Shown piece after piece: positions 1 through 8,554 of a stretch of DNA of 34,455 bases (position 1 is the first letter of the stretch; every line of letters begins with the position of its first letter). The notes beneath the pieces are model-generated. The model was given only the letters and a program-made list of their open reading frames with translations. It was not told the DNA's origin and did not search any database. The DNA lies in the NCBI GenBank assembly GCA_021774435.1, contig JAJFJB010000274.1, positions 1 to 34,455 of the forward strand, written 5' to 3'. The position numbers were made by a program, and so were the translations under genes. Source of the DNA: Alphaproteobacteria bacterium (lineage in GTDB: Bacteria; Pseudomonadota; Alphaproteobacteria; UBA8366; GCA-2717185).

Positions 1-1
1 C

Positions 2-733
2 CCGGATCGCCCGCCGGCGACACCGGGCTCGGCGACCCTGGCGGATTATATGTCCGGTCTTTATGGCGCGCTTGGCGTCGTTATGGCGCTGCGTTCCGCC
101 GAAGCGACGGGCGTCGGGCAGATGGTCGATGTCGGCCTCTACGAACCGATCTTCCGCATCCTCGATGAATTGGCTCCCGCCTATGACAAGTTCGGCTTTA
201 TCCGGCAGCGCATGGGCGCGCCGACCGTCAATGTTTGCCCGCACAGCCACTATCCAACCAAGGACGACCGTTGGGTCGCCATTGCCTGTACGAATGACAA
301 GATTTACGCCCGCCTTGCCCGCCTAATGGGGCAAGCGGAGGTTGCCGGCGAGGGCCGTTACGGCACGATCCAGAAACGCGAGGCGGACCGGGCCGGCGTC
401 GACGGCATGGTCGAGGCCTGGACCCGCAGCCATTCGCAGAAAGAGGTCGTCGCCCTTTGTGCGGAGGCGGAGGTGCCCTGCGGCATCGTTGCCGCCATCG
501 ATGAAATTTTTGAAGACCCACACTACGCCGCGCGGGAAAATATCGTCCGGGTGGACGACCCGCGGGCGGGACAAATCGCCGTGCCCAATGTCGTACCGCG
601 GCTGACGGGTACGCCAGGATCCGTTGACACGCTAGGGCCTGCGCTCGGTGCAAACAACGATGACGTATACGCAGATTTGCTCGGATTCAGTGCGGCGGAA
701 ATTGCCCGGTTATCAGAGGATGGCGTGATCTGA
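2..733 (+). CDS. CaiB/BaiF-type class III CoA-transferase (3' part)
   Basis: This is the C-terminal part of a formyl-CoA transferase/CaiB-family enzyme, which moves CoA between organic acids through an aspartyl-CoA anhydride. The frame is open from base 2 with no start in view, so the N-terminal half lies outside the window. The stretch LADYMSGLYG near the left edge matches the family segment that carries the catalytic Asp (codon at 44-46). Further typical elements are the GRQ-like VGQMVDVGLYEP segment, the KDDRWVAIAC segment and the PCGIVAAIDEIFEDPH region that closes the fold. The substrate cannot be told. An in-frame ATG at 50 exists but would delete the catalytic Asp, so it is not the real start. 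The gene converges on two small lipoprotein genes and may belong to a left-hand operon outside the window. Confidence 0.9.
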   Translation, partial: PDRPPATPGSATLADYMSGLYGALGVVMALRSAEATGVGQMVDVGLYEPIFRILDELAPAYDKFGFIRQRMGAPTVNVCPHSHYPTKDDRWVAIACTNDKIYARLARLMGQAEVAGEGRYGTIQKREADRAGVDGMVEAWTRSHSQKEVVALCAEAEVPCGIVAAIDEIFEDPHYAARENIVRVDDPRAGQIAVPNVVPRLTGTPGSVDTLGPALGANNDDVYADLLGFSAAEIARLSEDGVI

Positions 734-789
734 GAGACCTAAACCTGAAAAGTCATCGGCTAACTTGGTTCCCTAAATCGTGAGTTGTT

Positions 790-1194
790 TCAAGCACTAC
801 ATTGTTTGAAACGCTCCAAGGCAATCAACTTGTCTCTGCGCGTTTGAATATCGTCCAAAGCGCTCTTTGCTTTCGTACTATGCTCCGTCGCCAAAATTGC
901 GGGCAGGAACAAAACGCTGGCTATATATCCTGCTGCCTGGTTATTGCCTCGCTTACTTTTTATGGATTCCTCGTGCGTTGCTTCTGTTTTTGCTAGTGCG
1001 TCGAGGCCTTGTTCAATATCACCGCAGGAGAGTTTGAGCTGTTTTTGTGAAAACGCTTCAACATCTACTCGTTGTTTCGAATCCACCGAGCCGTAATCAG
1101 GAGGCAGTTCGGGAGCGGGACGGGAACATGCGGCTAATATCAACCCGGCAATAAGCGTTGGGAAAACGAGTTTACTTTGTGAATTTAACTGCAC
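790..1194 (-). CDS. small putative lipoprotein, function unknown
   Basis: A protein of 134 residues with a signal peptide ending in a lipobox (LAAC, Cys23), so probably an outer- or inner-membrane-anchored lipoprotein. The mature part is short and hydrophilic and contains a Lys/Glu-rich helical stretch (TEATHEESIKSKRG), a hydrophobic segment around residues 85-98 and a C-terminal Asp/Arg/Lys-rich helix. I chose the GTG at 1194 because it puts a hydrophobic n-region at the N-terminus and has a GGAGGG ribosome site 8 bases upstream; the upstream ATG at 1233 would add 13 residues that spoil the signal peptide. It overlaps the end of the upstream lipoprotein gene by 23 bases, which suggests translational coupling. 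I recognise no family. Confidence 0.65.
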   Translation of the reverse strand: MQLNSQSKLVFPTLIAGLILAACSRPAPELPPDYGSVDSKQRVDVEAFSQKQLKLSCGDIEQGLDALAKTEATHEESIKSKRGNNQAAGYIASVLFLPAILATEHSTKAKSALDDIQTRRDKLIALERFKQCSA

Positions 1195-1600
1195 GGCCTT
1201 TTCCCTCCAGCGAACCCCAACTCCATAGCCCAACGCCGACGGTTCCGTAACGGATTAGGACCACTGCATCCGCGTCAAGTTTGGCTGCTTCTTCTTTTAA
1301 TTTCTCTCGCACAAGTTCCCGCGTTGGGTCAGCATGGAAAAGCGTTGTCTTGTTGACTGTCACATCAAGTTCAGCGAGCGTCTGATAAGGCCGGTCCGTG
1401 ATATCCTTTTCCGTCATCTGGATTTTGCTCAATGCGGCCTTCATTTCTTCATCGGTCTTGGTGCTTGTCGTCTCGCTTTCTGACTCCGAAGTTGCAGCTG
1501 AGGCCGTACCTGTTGCTGGCGTTACATTTGAGGATGACCATGTACCCGAACAGCCGGCTAAGATCAGCGCGGCCGAAACGGCTAAAACAATTCTATGCAT
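1172..1600 (-). CDS. putative lipoprotein with a YbjQ-like C-terminal region
   Basis: A protein of 142 residues with a clear lipoprotein signal peptide (lipobox LAGC, Cys17). A Ser/Thr/Glu-rich linker (about residues 20-50) is followed by a folded region. That region (LAELDVTVNK, then a helix EKLKEEAAKLDADAVVLIRYG, then a Trp/Ser-containing strand) resembles YbjQ/heavy-metal-binding-like small domains of bacterial envelope proteins, where a helix ends in GADAV(I/V). This assignment rests on pattern only. It lies directly upstream of a second lipoprotein gene and overlaps it, so both are probably one transcript. The spacer to the divergent side (1601-1715) holds a short hairpin (CCTCA at 1685-1689 with TGAGG at 1693-1697). 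Confidence 0.7.
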   Translation of the reverse strand: MHRIVLAVSAALILAGCSGTWSSSNVTPATGTASAATSESESETTSTKTDEEMKAALSKIQMTEKDITDRPYQTLAELDVTVNKTTLFHADPTRELVREKLKEEAAKLDADAVVLIRYGTVGVGLWSWGSLEGKGRAVKFTK

Positions 1601-1715
1601 CTATTGAACCCTCCCGCAAAGGTTGTCTCATAGCATGAGGGAATATTCGCGGGCTACCACATTTTATAGTTGAGAGTATTTTCGCCTCAGTCTGAGGTAG
1701 ACGATGCCGTTTGTG

Positions 1716-2345
1716 TTAATCGCCGGTTCGCCGCATCGCGGCCGTCAAGAAGCCAGCACCAATTAAAAAGGTCGCACCAATCCGATTGGTGAGGCGCAAG
1801 ACGGATGGCTTTTTGAATTGCGCGCGCATTTGGCCGGCGAGCACGGCCCAAATTGCGACATTGACAGCAGCCAGTGTCAGAAATGTTGCTTCCATGATGG
1901 TGAATTGGGCGAGTACAGGGGCCGCCGGATCGACGAATTGCGGCACGAAGGCGATGAAGAACGCGATACTCTTGGGATTGAGCGCGGTGACGACGTAGGA
2001 ATTCCAGAACATTCGTTTCGTGCCAGACCTGCCGGCGTCGTTTTTGGCGTCTGCGAGTGTCGGGTCGGCGCGCCAGAGTTGGATGCCAAGCCAAATCAAA
2101 TAGGCCGCGCCGGCCAGCTTCAGGATCGTGAAAAGTGTCGCGGAGGCAGCAATGACGGCACCCGCGCCGAGAAGAGAAATTGTCATGGCCGTGAAATCCC
2201 CCAATGTCACGCCCGGCACGGTTGCCCAGGCTGTCGAGCGCCCACGCCCGAGCGCGTAGCTGACAACGAGCATCACCGTTGGCCCTGGAATTGCGAGCAA
2301 CGCTGCGCTGGCAAGCGCGAAGGCGATCCAGATTTCAAAGGACAT
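1716..2345 (-). CDS. LysE/RhtB-family exporter
   Basis: An inner-membrane exporter of the LysE superfamily (209 residues, usual length about 205-210), which exports amino acids or similar small metabolites. The N-terminal helix carries the family signature IPGPTVMLVVSYALGRG, and about six hydrophobic segments follow, with LAGAAYLIWLGIQLWR and FWNSYVVTALNPKSIAFF as further diagnostic stretches. The ATG at 2345 is preceded by GGAG at a good distance; an upstream in-frame start would add 11 unneeded residues. It diverges from the SDR gene at 2503 across 157 bases. The exported substrate cannot be predicted from the sequence, and no dedicated regulator is adjacent. Confidence 0.9.
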   Translation of the reverse strand: MSFEIWIAFALASAALLAIPGPTVMLVVSYALGRGRSTAWATVPGVTLGDFTAMTISLLGAGAVIAASATLFTILKLAGAAYLIWLGIQLWRADPTLADAKNDAGRSGTKRMFWNSYVVTALNPKSIAFFIAFVPQFVDPAAPVLAQFTIMEATFLTLAAVNVAIWAVLAGQMRAQFKKPSVLRLTNRIGATFLIGAGFLTAAMRRTGD

Positions 2346-2502
2346 GTCATTCTCCAACGTAGCGATTTGGAGAACCAAAGACAGCGGGAACGATAAGATA
2401 CAAGCGATAATTACACGGCTTGTTCAACCGCTCGGGAATCGACATTGCAGGCCTCGGCTGTTCTAGTGGCGCAAATCGCTAACGGCAGGAAGGACGCTCT
2501 GG

Positions 2503-3213
2503 ATGGCTAATGGAACCTCTCCCCATTGTTTGGTTGTGGGGGTCGGTGCGGGGACGGGGCTGGCTTGTGTGCGCAAGTTCGCGGCAGAGGGATATCGCGT
2601 CTCAATGATCGCGCGGCATCGGGGCCGGTTGAACAGTTTTGCGACCGAATTACCAAACACGACACCATACCCGACTGATATTGTGGATCTCGATGCGTAT
2701 CGTGCCACGTTGCGCGAAATCGTCACCCAGCAAGGGTTGCCTGAAATGGTGATCTATAACGCATCGCTGGCGAGTTTCGCGACTTATGAAACGCTCGATC
2801 CTGCGGATCTGGAACGAAATTTTCGCGCCAATACATGTGGCTTGCTGGCAACCGCTCAGGAACTTGCTCCGGGCATGTCCAAGCGTGGTGAAGGATCGAT
2901 TATTGTCACCGGCAATACCGGTTCACTGCGTGGCAAGCCTAACTATATCGGCTTTTCGCCGACGAAGGCGTCGCAACGAATCTTGGCGGAATGCCTGGCC
3001 CGCGAACTGGGACCGCAGGGTATCCATGTCGCTTACGTGGTGATTGATGCGGTGATCGATATGCCGTTTGCGCGGCGGCGGCGCGAGGAGAAGCCGGATG
3101 ATTATTACGCCAAGCCGGACGATCTCGCGAGCGAGATTTACAATGTCGCCCATCAGCCGCGCTCGGCGCGGTCGTTTTATGTCGAACTTCGGCCTTTTGG
3201 CGAAAACTGGTAA
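2503..3213 (+). CDS. SDR-family NAD(P)-binding protein without the catalytic Tyr
   Basis: A short-chain dehydrogenase/reductase fold protein (236 residues). The N-terminal Rossmann motif is GVGAGTG (13-19), the structural NAS motif is at 86-88, and Lys155 of the active site is present. The Tyr of the usual YxxxK is Phe151 (FSPTK), and no Ser sits 13 residues before it (Asn138). Several uncharacterised bacterial SDR groups share a Phe-x-x-x-Lys motif followed by a VVID segment, as seen here (YVVIDAVID), so this looks like a family property, not damage. It is the first gene of a probable operon with the enoyl-CoA hydratase-like gene 27 bases downstream. Reductase activity should not be assumed. 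Confidence 0.9.
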   Translation: MANGTSPHCLVVGVGAGTGLACVRKFAAEGYRVSMIARHRGRLNSFATELPNTTPYPTDIVDLDAYRATLREIVTQQGLPEMVIYNASLASFATYETLDPADLERNFRANTCGLLATAQELAPGMSKRGEGSIIVTGNTGSLRGKPNYIGFSPTKASQRILAECLARELGPQGIHVAYVVIDAVIDMPFARRRREEKPDDYYAKPDDLASEIYNVAHQPRSARSFYVELRPFGENW

Positions 3214-3240
3214 ATCTAAAATTCCAAACAAGGGAATGTC

Positions 3241-3912
3241 ATGAGTGGTTTTGTAGAATTCGAATTGTCCGACCGCATCGCAACATTGACGATGGATGAC
3301 GGTAAGGCGAACGCTTTCGGTCTCGAAATGATCGCGGCATTGAGCGAAGGGCTCGACCGTGCCGCGGAGGAAGCGGAAGCGGTGATCATAACCGGCCGGC
3401 CGGGCGTACTTTGTGCTGGCTTCGATCTCAAGATAATTCGCGGCGATGATGAAGTTGCCAAGCTGGCCATGCGGACGGCTGGGGTTGAGGCATTGCTACA
3501 GACCTATATGCATCCGCTGCCCATTGTCATCGCGTGCACCGGTCACTCGGTCGCGGCGGGCGCGTTGTTGTTGTGCGCCGGCGATGTTCGCATTGGGGCG
3601 CGAGGCGAATACAAGCTGGGGCTCAACGAAGTAGGGATTGGCCTATCCTTGCCCGTTTTCGGATTAGCTCTTGCCGAGGATCGGCTGGACTCGCGAATGG
3701 TCACCCGCGCAATTTTGGGCGCGCAGCTTTACGACCCCGACGAGGCCGCGGCGGCCGGTTATCTTGATATGGCTGTTGAAGCCGATGATCTGATGGCAAC
3801 AGCGCAGCAGACTGCGCGTGACATGCTTGAACTAGACAGTGCGGCATTTGCGTCAACGAAGCAGCGGATGCGGCAGCCGACGGTCGACCGTATCCGCGCG
3901 TCGTTGGCATAG
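3241..3912 (+). CDS. enoyl-CoA hydratase/isomerase (crotonase) family protein
   Basis: A crotonase-fold protein of 223 residues, shorter than the usual 255-260 because the C-terminal helical part is abbreviated. The CoA/oxyanion-hole segments are visible: CAGFDL (58-63) and HSVAAGALLL (102-111), followed by a GDVRIGARGEYKLGLNEVGIG strand-turn. One catalytic acid, Glu130, matches the second Glu of enoyl-CoA hydratase, but the first (in the family GGGCEL motif) is replaced by Leu109. Classical hydratase activity is therefore doubtful; isomerase or another crotonase reaction is more likely. AAGGGA precedes the ATG. It sits between the SDR-like gene and the TIGR03084 gene (22-base gap), all on one strand, so the three are probably co-transcribed. 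Confidence 0.9.
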   Translation: MSGFVEFELSDRIATLTMDDGKANAFGLEMIAALSEGLDRAAEEAEAVIITGRPGVLCAGFDLKIIRGDDEVAKLAMRTAGVEALLQTYMHPLPIVIACTGHSVAAGALLLCAGDVRIGARGEYKLGLNEVGIGLSLPVFGLALAEDRLDSRMVTRAILGAQLYDPDEAAAAGYLDMAVEADDLMATAQQTARDMLELDSAAFASTKQRMRQPTVDRIRASLA

Positions 3913-3934
3913 GTAAGGGAAGAAGAGGGAACGA

Positions 3935-4729
3935 ATGGAACAGCAAGCGGCAGATTTGCGCGCCGAAGGGAATGAACTCAACGCGCTGCTTAAAACATTG
4001 TCCGAGGATGATTGGTCCCGGAACACGCCGTTCAAGGAATGGACAGTCAATCATGTCATGCAGCATTTGCATCAAGGCGACTGGATGAAAGTGCTATCGA
4101 TGAAGGATACCGACCGCTTCCTTGAAGTCAGCAAGTCGCGGCGCGCGGCGCGCGAGCGCAATGATGGTACGACGGGCCTTGAGGATAGCGGGTTCGAGGT
4201 CAAAGCGGGGCCGGCGCTGCGCGAACAGTGGCATCGCTACTTTGAAGAAATGTGTGATTTGATGGCGGCATCGGATGCGCGGCGGCGGATCAAGTGGGTC
4301 GGGCCTGATATGAGCATCCGCATGGCGGCGACGGCGCGGCAGATGGAAACCTGGGCGCACGGTCAAGATATCTACGACTTGTTACGCAAGCCGCGCATGC
4401 AAACGGACCGGATCAAGAATATTGCCGTCTTGGGCGTCAAAACCTATGGCTGGACCTTCGCCAACCGGGACCAGCCAGAACCGGGAGAGATGCCCTATGT
4501 GAGGCTGACCTCGCCGTCCGGTGCGGTTTGGGATTGGGGCGAGCCGAACGAGGCGAACAAGGTCGAGGGCTCGGCCGTAGAGTTCTGTCAGGTCGTGACC
4601 CAGGGCCGGAACATCGTGGACGTCAACTTAACCGTCGTCGGTGAACCGGCGACGGCGTGGATGGCGATTGCGCAGTGCTTCGCTGGGCAGCCTAACGACC
4701 CGCCGGCACCGGGACATCGCGCCTGGTAG
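3935..4729 (+). CDS. TIGR03084-type metal-binding protein (maleylpyruvate isomerase-like fold)
   Basis: A protein of 264 residues in the DinB/mycothiol-dependent maleylpyruvate isomerase superfamily, matching the TIGR03084 pattern. An N-terminal four-helix metal-binding domain contains the expected metal triad: His44 in the VMQHLHQGDW helix, then Glu138 and His142 in METWAHGQD. A second domain (about 165-250, KTYGWTFANRDQPEPGEMPY onward) resembles the wyosine-base-formation/SCP-like C-terminal module seen in this group. No function has been established for the family as far as I know. Alphaproteobacteria are not known to make mycothiol, so another thiol or none may be used. It ends 8 bases before the convergent hyuB stop. 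Confidence 0.85.
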   Translation: MEQQAADLRAEGNELNALLKTLSEDDWSRNTPFKEWTVNHVMQHLHQGDWMKVLSMKDTDRFLEVSKSRRAARERNDGTTGLEDSGFEVKAGPALREQWHRYFEEMCDLMAASDARRRIKWVGPDMSIRMAATARQMETWAHGQDIYDLLRKPRMQTDRIKNIAVLGVKTYGWTFANRDQPEPGEMPYVRLTSPSGAVWDWGEPNEANKVEGSAVEFCQVVTQGRNIVDVNLTVVGEPATAWMAIAQCFAGQPNDPPAPGHRAW

Positions 4730-4737
4730 AGCGCCGC

Positions 4738-6402
4738 TTAATCCTTGGCGTCTAGTCCATAGACGTCGCGGGCGACCTCGGGCGAAATTCGGTCTTCCCG
4801 AAGATCCTGCCGCACCAATTCGGGGTCGCGTTCTTCCGGCGCGCCGTAACCGCCGGAGCCTGGGGTTACGATGGCGATTGATTGCCCCGTGGATAAGAGG
4901 CCGGCACTAAGCTTGAACGGCGCGACGCCTTCGTCGGCATCCACATGATAGCTGCTCCCATCATGACCACCGAAAAGGCCCCAAGGCTGACTGCGAACCC
5001 GCGCACCGCGCATGCTGACCCGGCATTCGTCGTGTAACGAACGGATCTGGCGCCGGAAACCCATGCCGCCGCGCCATTTACCGTTGCCGCCGGAATCCCG
5101 TTCCAGTTCATAACGTTCGACGCGCAGCGGATATTCCGATTCGAGACCTTCGACGGGCAGGTTGCTTGTATTGGTGATGTGAACCTGCACGCCGTCGAGC
5201 CCGTCCTTTGTCGCGCGCGCGCCGAAACCGCCACCGAGCGTTTCCAGATAGACATAGAAATTACCGGTGCGCGGGTTCACGCCACTGAAGGTCGAGGATG
5301 TGACGGCGCCGTTGCAGGCCGCAATGATCCGGTCCGGCACCGCCTGCGCGAGCGCGCCATGGACTAAATCAACGACGCGCTGACAGGTGTTCGTGCGGCC
5401 GTTGACGGCGGCCGGTGAGACCGCGTTGAGGATCGAGCCGGGTTCCGCGGTGACTTTGATCGGTCGGAACAGACCGGCATTGGGTGGGGCATCCGGGTCG
5501 GTGAGCGTCTTGATCGCATAGTAGACCGTCGCGAGCAGCGCGGTTTCGACCATGTTCAGACCGGCGCGGACTTGCGGTGGATTGTTGGCGAAGTCGAGTT
5601 CGATTTCATCGCCTTTCACTTCAACGCGCACGCGGAACGTCAGAATATCCTCCAACTCGTCGCATTCGAATTGGTCTTCAAAACTGTAGACGCCATCCGG
5701 AATTGTGGCGATGCCGGCACGCATGCGGCGCTCGGCGTAGTCCAGTAATTCGTCGAAAGCGCGGGTAAGCAGCGGCACGCCGTAGCGTTCGCACATCGCC
5801 TGGAAGCGCTGAACACCGAACCGGTTGCCCGCGATCTGCGCGCGCAGATCGGCCTGGCGCTCATTGGGTACTTGGCAATTCAGCAAAATGAGGTCGAGGA
5901 CATCCTGTTGCATGACGCCACTACGCTGCAGCCGGATCGGCGGAATGCGCAAGCCTTCCTGGTAGATATGCGCGTGGCCCCGGTCGACGAAGTCGGCATG
6001 ATGTGCCAGGTTGGTGGCCCAGCCGACCAGTTGGCCTTCGTAGAAAATCGGAGATGCGGCGACAATGTCCGGTAAATGGGTGCCGCCACCGGTGTAGGCG
6101 TCATTGCCGACGAACAGGTCACCATCGGCGATGTCCGCGATGTCGTACCGTTCGAGGATCGCCGTGATCACCCCCATCAACGAGCCCAGATGAATGGGAA
6201 TATGTTCAGCCTGATAAAGGGTGCGTCCCGCCGCATCGAAGATGACCGTGGAGCAATCGCGGCGTTCCTTGATATTGGTCGAGTAGGAGGCACGAATAAG
6301 GGTCTCACCCATCTCGTCGGCAATGGAGGCGATGGCGTTGCCGATGACTTCGACCGTTACCGGGTCAATCGTCGCGACTTCAAGGCGTGTTTCGTCGGGC
6401 AT
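4738..6402 (-). CDS. hyuB: hydantoinase B / oxoprolinase family subunit
   Basis: The B subunit of an ATP-dependent hydantoinase/oxoprolinase-type ring-opening enzyme (554 residues, within the usual range). Family features are the N-terminal DPVTVEVIGNAI segment, the ERRDCSTVIFD segment, EHIPIHLGSL, the GDLFVGNDAYTGGGTHLPD motif, and near the C-terminus a Gly-rich GSGGYGAPEERD tail that is very typical. It follows hyuA directly: the hyuA TGA and this ATG share one base, so the two are translationally coupled. A GTG one codon upstream is an alternative start. With HyuA it should form a heteromer in the cytoplasm. The reaction could be N-methylhydantoin, 5-oxoproline-like or other cyclic-amide hydrolysis, or an acetone/acetophenone-carboxylase-type reaction; the sequence does not decide. 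Confidence 0.93.
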   Translation of the reverse strand: MPDETRLEVATIDPVTVEVIGNAIASIADEMGETLIRASYSTNIKERRDCSTVIFDAAGRTLYQAEHIPIHLGSLMGVITAILERYDIADIADGDLFVGNDAYTGGGTHLPDIVAASPIFYEGQLVGWATNLAHHADFVDRGHAHIYQEGLRIPPIRLQRSGVMQQDVLDLILLNCQVPNERQADLRAQIAGNRFGVQRFQAMCERYGVPLLTRAFDELLDYAERRMRAGIATIPDGVYSFEDQFECDELEDILTFRVRVEVKGDEIELDFANNPPQVRAGLNMVETALLATVYYAIKTLTDPDAPPNAGLFRPIKVTAEPGSILNAVSPAAVNGRTNTCQRVVDLVHGALAQAVPDRIIAACNGAVTSSTFSGVNPRTGNFYVYLETLGGGFGARATKDGLDGVQVHITNTSNLPVEGLESEYPLRVERYELERDSGGNGKWRGGMGFRRQIRSLHDECRVSMRGARVRSQPWGLFGGHDGSSYHVDADEGVAPFKLSAGLLSTGQSIAIVTPGSGGYGAPEERDPELVRQDLREDRISPEVARDVYGLDAKD

Positions 6403-8462
6403 CACGCGGTCTCCTCTTCGATGACGATATTGTGGTAGGGATCAATCGTGGCTCGCTGTCCCGGCAGGATGAATGTGGTCGAATCCATCTGTTCTATCAC
6501 GGCCGGGCCTTCAACCTTATTGCCTGTCTGCAACCGGTCACGGTCATAGATGCGCGTGCTTTCGAAGGTCTTCGTTTCCGGCATGTAGACGTCTCGCGAA
6601 TCGAGCAAGGCCGCCGAGGCATCCGCACCGGCATCGGGGTGCGCTGAAAATTGCGGTTTTTCGACCACGCCATAAGCCTCGACCCGGAAGGTGACGATCT
6701 CGATCGCTTCTTCTGGCGCGGTATAGTCATAGAGCCGGCTGTAGGCGTCGTTAAAGTTTGCCGTGAGGGCGTCGAGCAGCGCGGCGTCGTCTTCCAGGTC
6801 CGGGACAGGGACGTTCAACTCGTAGTTTTGACCGGCATAGCGCATATCCGCCGACGCCACGAGGCGCTGCCGATCTGCGCCGATGCTCTCCTTCGCGAAC
6901 CAGGCGTCGGCTTCCTTGCGAAGCTTACCCATCGAGTCGCGAATGGCATCGGCGGCAGCCGGTTCGAGGAGTAGCCTGCGGGTGACGGAAAGATCATGCC
7001 GAAGGTCCGTGAGGAGCAGCCCCAGTGCGCAGAGGATGCCCGGATTGCGTGGCACAAGGATGCGGGGCATGCCGAGTTCCCGCGCCAGCCGCCCGGCATG
7101 GACGGGGCCGCCGCCGCCGAACGGCATCAGGCAGTATTCGCGCGGGTCATGGCCGCGCTGAACCGAGATCAACCGGATCGCGCGCGCCATATTGGCGGTG
7201 ACGACGCGGACGATTCCTGCCGCAGTTTCCAAGGCGGACAGGCCCATCTGTTCACCGAGTTTTTCGATGGCCTGAAGCGCCGGTTCCCGGTCGATTGGCA
7301 TCCGGCCGCCCAATAGTTCCTTTGGATTGAGAATTTGCATGACGACATTGGCATCCGTGACGGTTGGTTCGTCATTACCGAGGCCATAGCATATCGGGCC
7401 CGGGGCGGCACCGGCACTGCGCGGGCCAACCTTCAGAAAACCGCCGCTATCGACATAGGCAATCGAGCCGCCGCCGGCGCCGACCGTGTGTATGTCGATC
7501 ATCGGGACCTTGATCGGATAGCCATGCACGATGGCTTCGGTCGTCGTTTCCGGCCGGGCATTTTGGATCAGCGAAACGTCGGTCGACGTGCCGCCCATAT
7601 CGAAGGTGATGATATCGCCGACATCGACGATGCGGCCGGTTTCAAGAGCGCCGACAACGCCGGTGCTAGGACCTGACAGAACCGTTCGCACGGGGAGTGT
7701 CGACGCCGTCTCGAAGGTGATGGTGCCGCCATTGGACTGCGTGATGTGCGGCTGCACGGTAATTCCGGCATCCTGCAGCCGGGGTGTGAGGCGCGAAAGA
7801 TAGCCTTTCATCACAGGGCCGAGGAACGCGTTCACGACTGTCGTGCTCAGCCGTTCGAATTCACGGAATTCGGGACAGACCTGATGCGACGCCGTTATGA
7901 ACGCATCGCCCAACTCCTCTTCCAGAATACGGGCGGCCATCGCCTCGTGGTCCGGTGACACGAAGCTGTATAGAAAGCAAACGGCTGCCGCTTCAACATC
8001 CATGTCGCGCAGCTTTCGCGCCATGGTGCGGACTTCCTCTTCGGTCGGCTCGCGCTCGACGGTGCCGTCATAGAGCAGCCGTTCCTGGACCTCCAATCGG
8101 CGGTCGCGTGGGATGAGTGCCTTGGGTTTGTCGGTCTGCAAATCGTAAAGGTGAGGACGGGTTTGCCGGCCGAGGTCGAGCAAATCACGGAAGCCGTCAT
8201 TCGTAATCAAGCCCGCGCGAGCACCTTTCCCTTGGATGAGGGCATTGGTCGCCACTGTCGTGCCATGGCCGAAGAACGACACGGCGGCATCATCGCTGCC
8301 GAACCGTTCGACAGCCTCCTGTGCCCCATTGGCAATCGCCTCGGAGGGATCGTGTGGTGTGCTCGATAATTTCCAGACGGAAAATTGCCCCGTCGTTTCA
8401 TTCAGCAGGCAGACGTCGGTGAAGGTACCGCCGGAATCGACGCCGATACGAAGTGAACTCAT
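6402..8462 (-). CDS. hyuA: hydantoinase A / oxoprolinase family subunit
   Basis: The ATP-binding A subunit of the HyuA/HyuB enzyme (686 residues, the usual length). The N-terminus has the phosphate-binding motif GVDSGGTFTDV (7-17) of the ASKHA fold. Other typical stretches are FGHGTTVATNAL, the SGPSTGVVGAL segment, FDMGGTSTDVSLI (second phosphate motif), the GAGGGSIA segment and the FGGGGPVHAG segment near residue 450. AGGA lies 8 bases before the ATG. It is divergent from a LysR gene across 110 bases that hold a perfect palindrome, so activation or repression by that regulator is likely. The substrate is unknown; nearby cysteine-hydrolase and molybdenum-hydroxylase genes suggest heterocyclic amide catabolism. 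Confidence 0.95.
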   Translation of the reverse strand: MSSLRIGVDSGGTFTDVCLLNETTGQFSVWKLSSTPHDPSEAIANGAQEAVERFGSDDAAVSFFGHGTTVATNALIQGKGARAGLITNDGFRDLLDLGRQTRPHLYDLQTDKPKALIPRDRRLEVQERLLYDGTVEREPTEEEVRTMARKLRDMDVEAAAVCFLYSFVSPDHEAMAARILEEELGDAFITASHQVCPEFREFERLSTTVVNAFLGPVMKGYLSRLTPRLQDAGITVQPHITQSNGGTITFETASTLPVRTVLSGPSTGVVGALETGRIVDVGDIITFDMGGTSTDVSLIQNARPETTTEAIVHGYPIKVPMIDIHTVGAGGGSIAYVDSGGFLKVGPRSAGAAPGPICYGLGNDEPTVTDANVVMQILNPKELLGGRMPIDREPALQAIEKLGEQMGLSALETAAGIVRVVTANMARAIRLISVQRGHDPREYCLMPFGGGGPVHAGRLARELGMPRILVPRNPGILCALGLLLTDLRHDLSVTRRLLLEPAAADAIRDSMGKLRKEADAWFAKESIGADRQRLVASADMRYAGQNYELNVPVPDLEDDAALLDALTANFNDAYSRLYDYTAPEEAIEIVTFRVEAYGVVEKPQFSAHPDAGADASAALLDSRDVYMPETKTFESTRIYDRDRLQTGNKVEGPAVIEQMDSTTFILPGQRATIDPYHNIVIEEETA

Positions 8463-8554
8463 GAATAATTCCTGGATTTTGAACGTGAAGCTGATTGAGG
8501 GCGCATAATCGAGTTTGCCAGGGTATTATACAAATGACGATTTTTTAGAAACTT

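Noticed and set aside
2503-3213. Loss of the catalytic Tyr as a sign of a pseudogene
   Set aside because: The frame is intact, the length is normal, and the Phe-x-x-x-Lys arrangement with a VVID segment is also known in other uncharacterised SDR groups.
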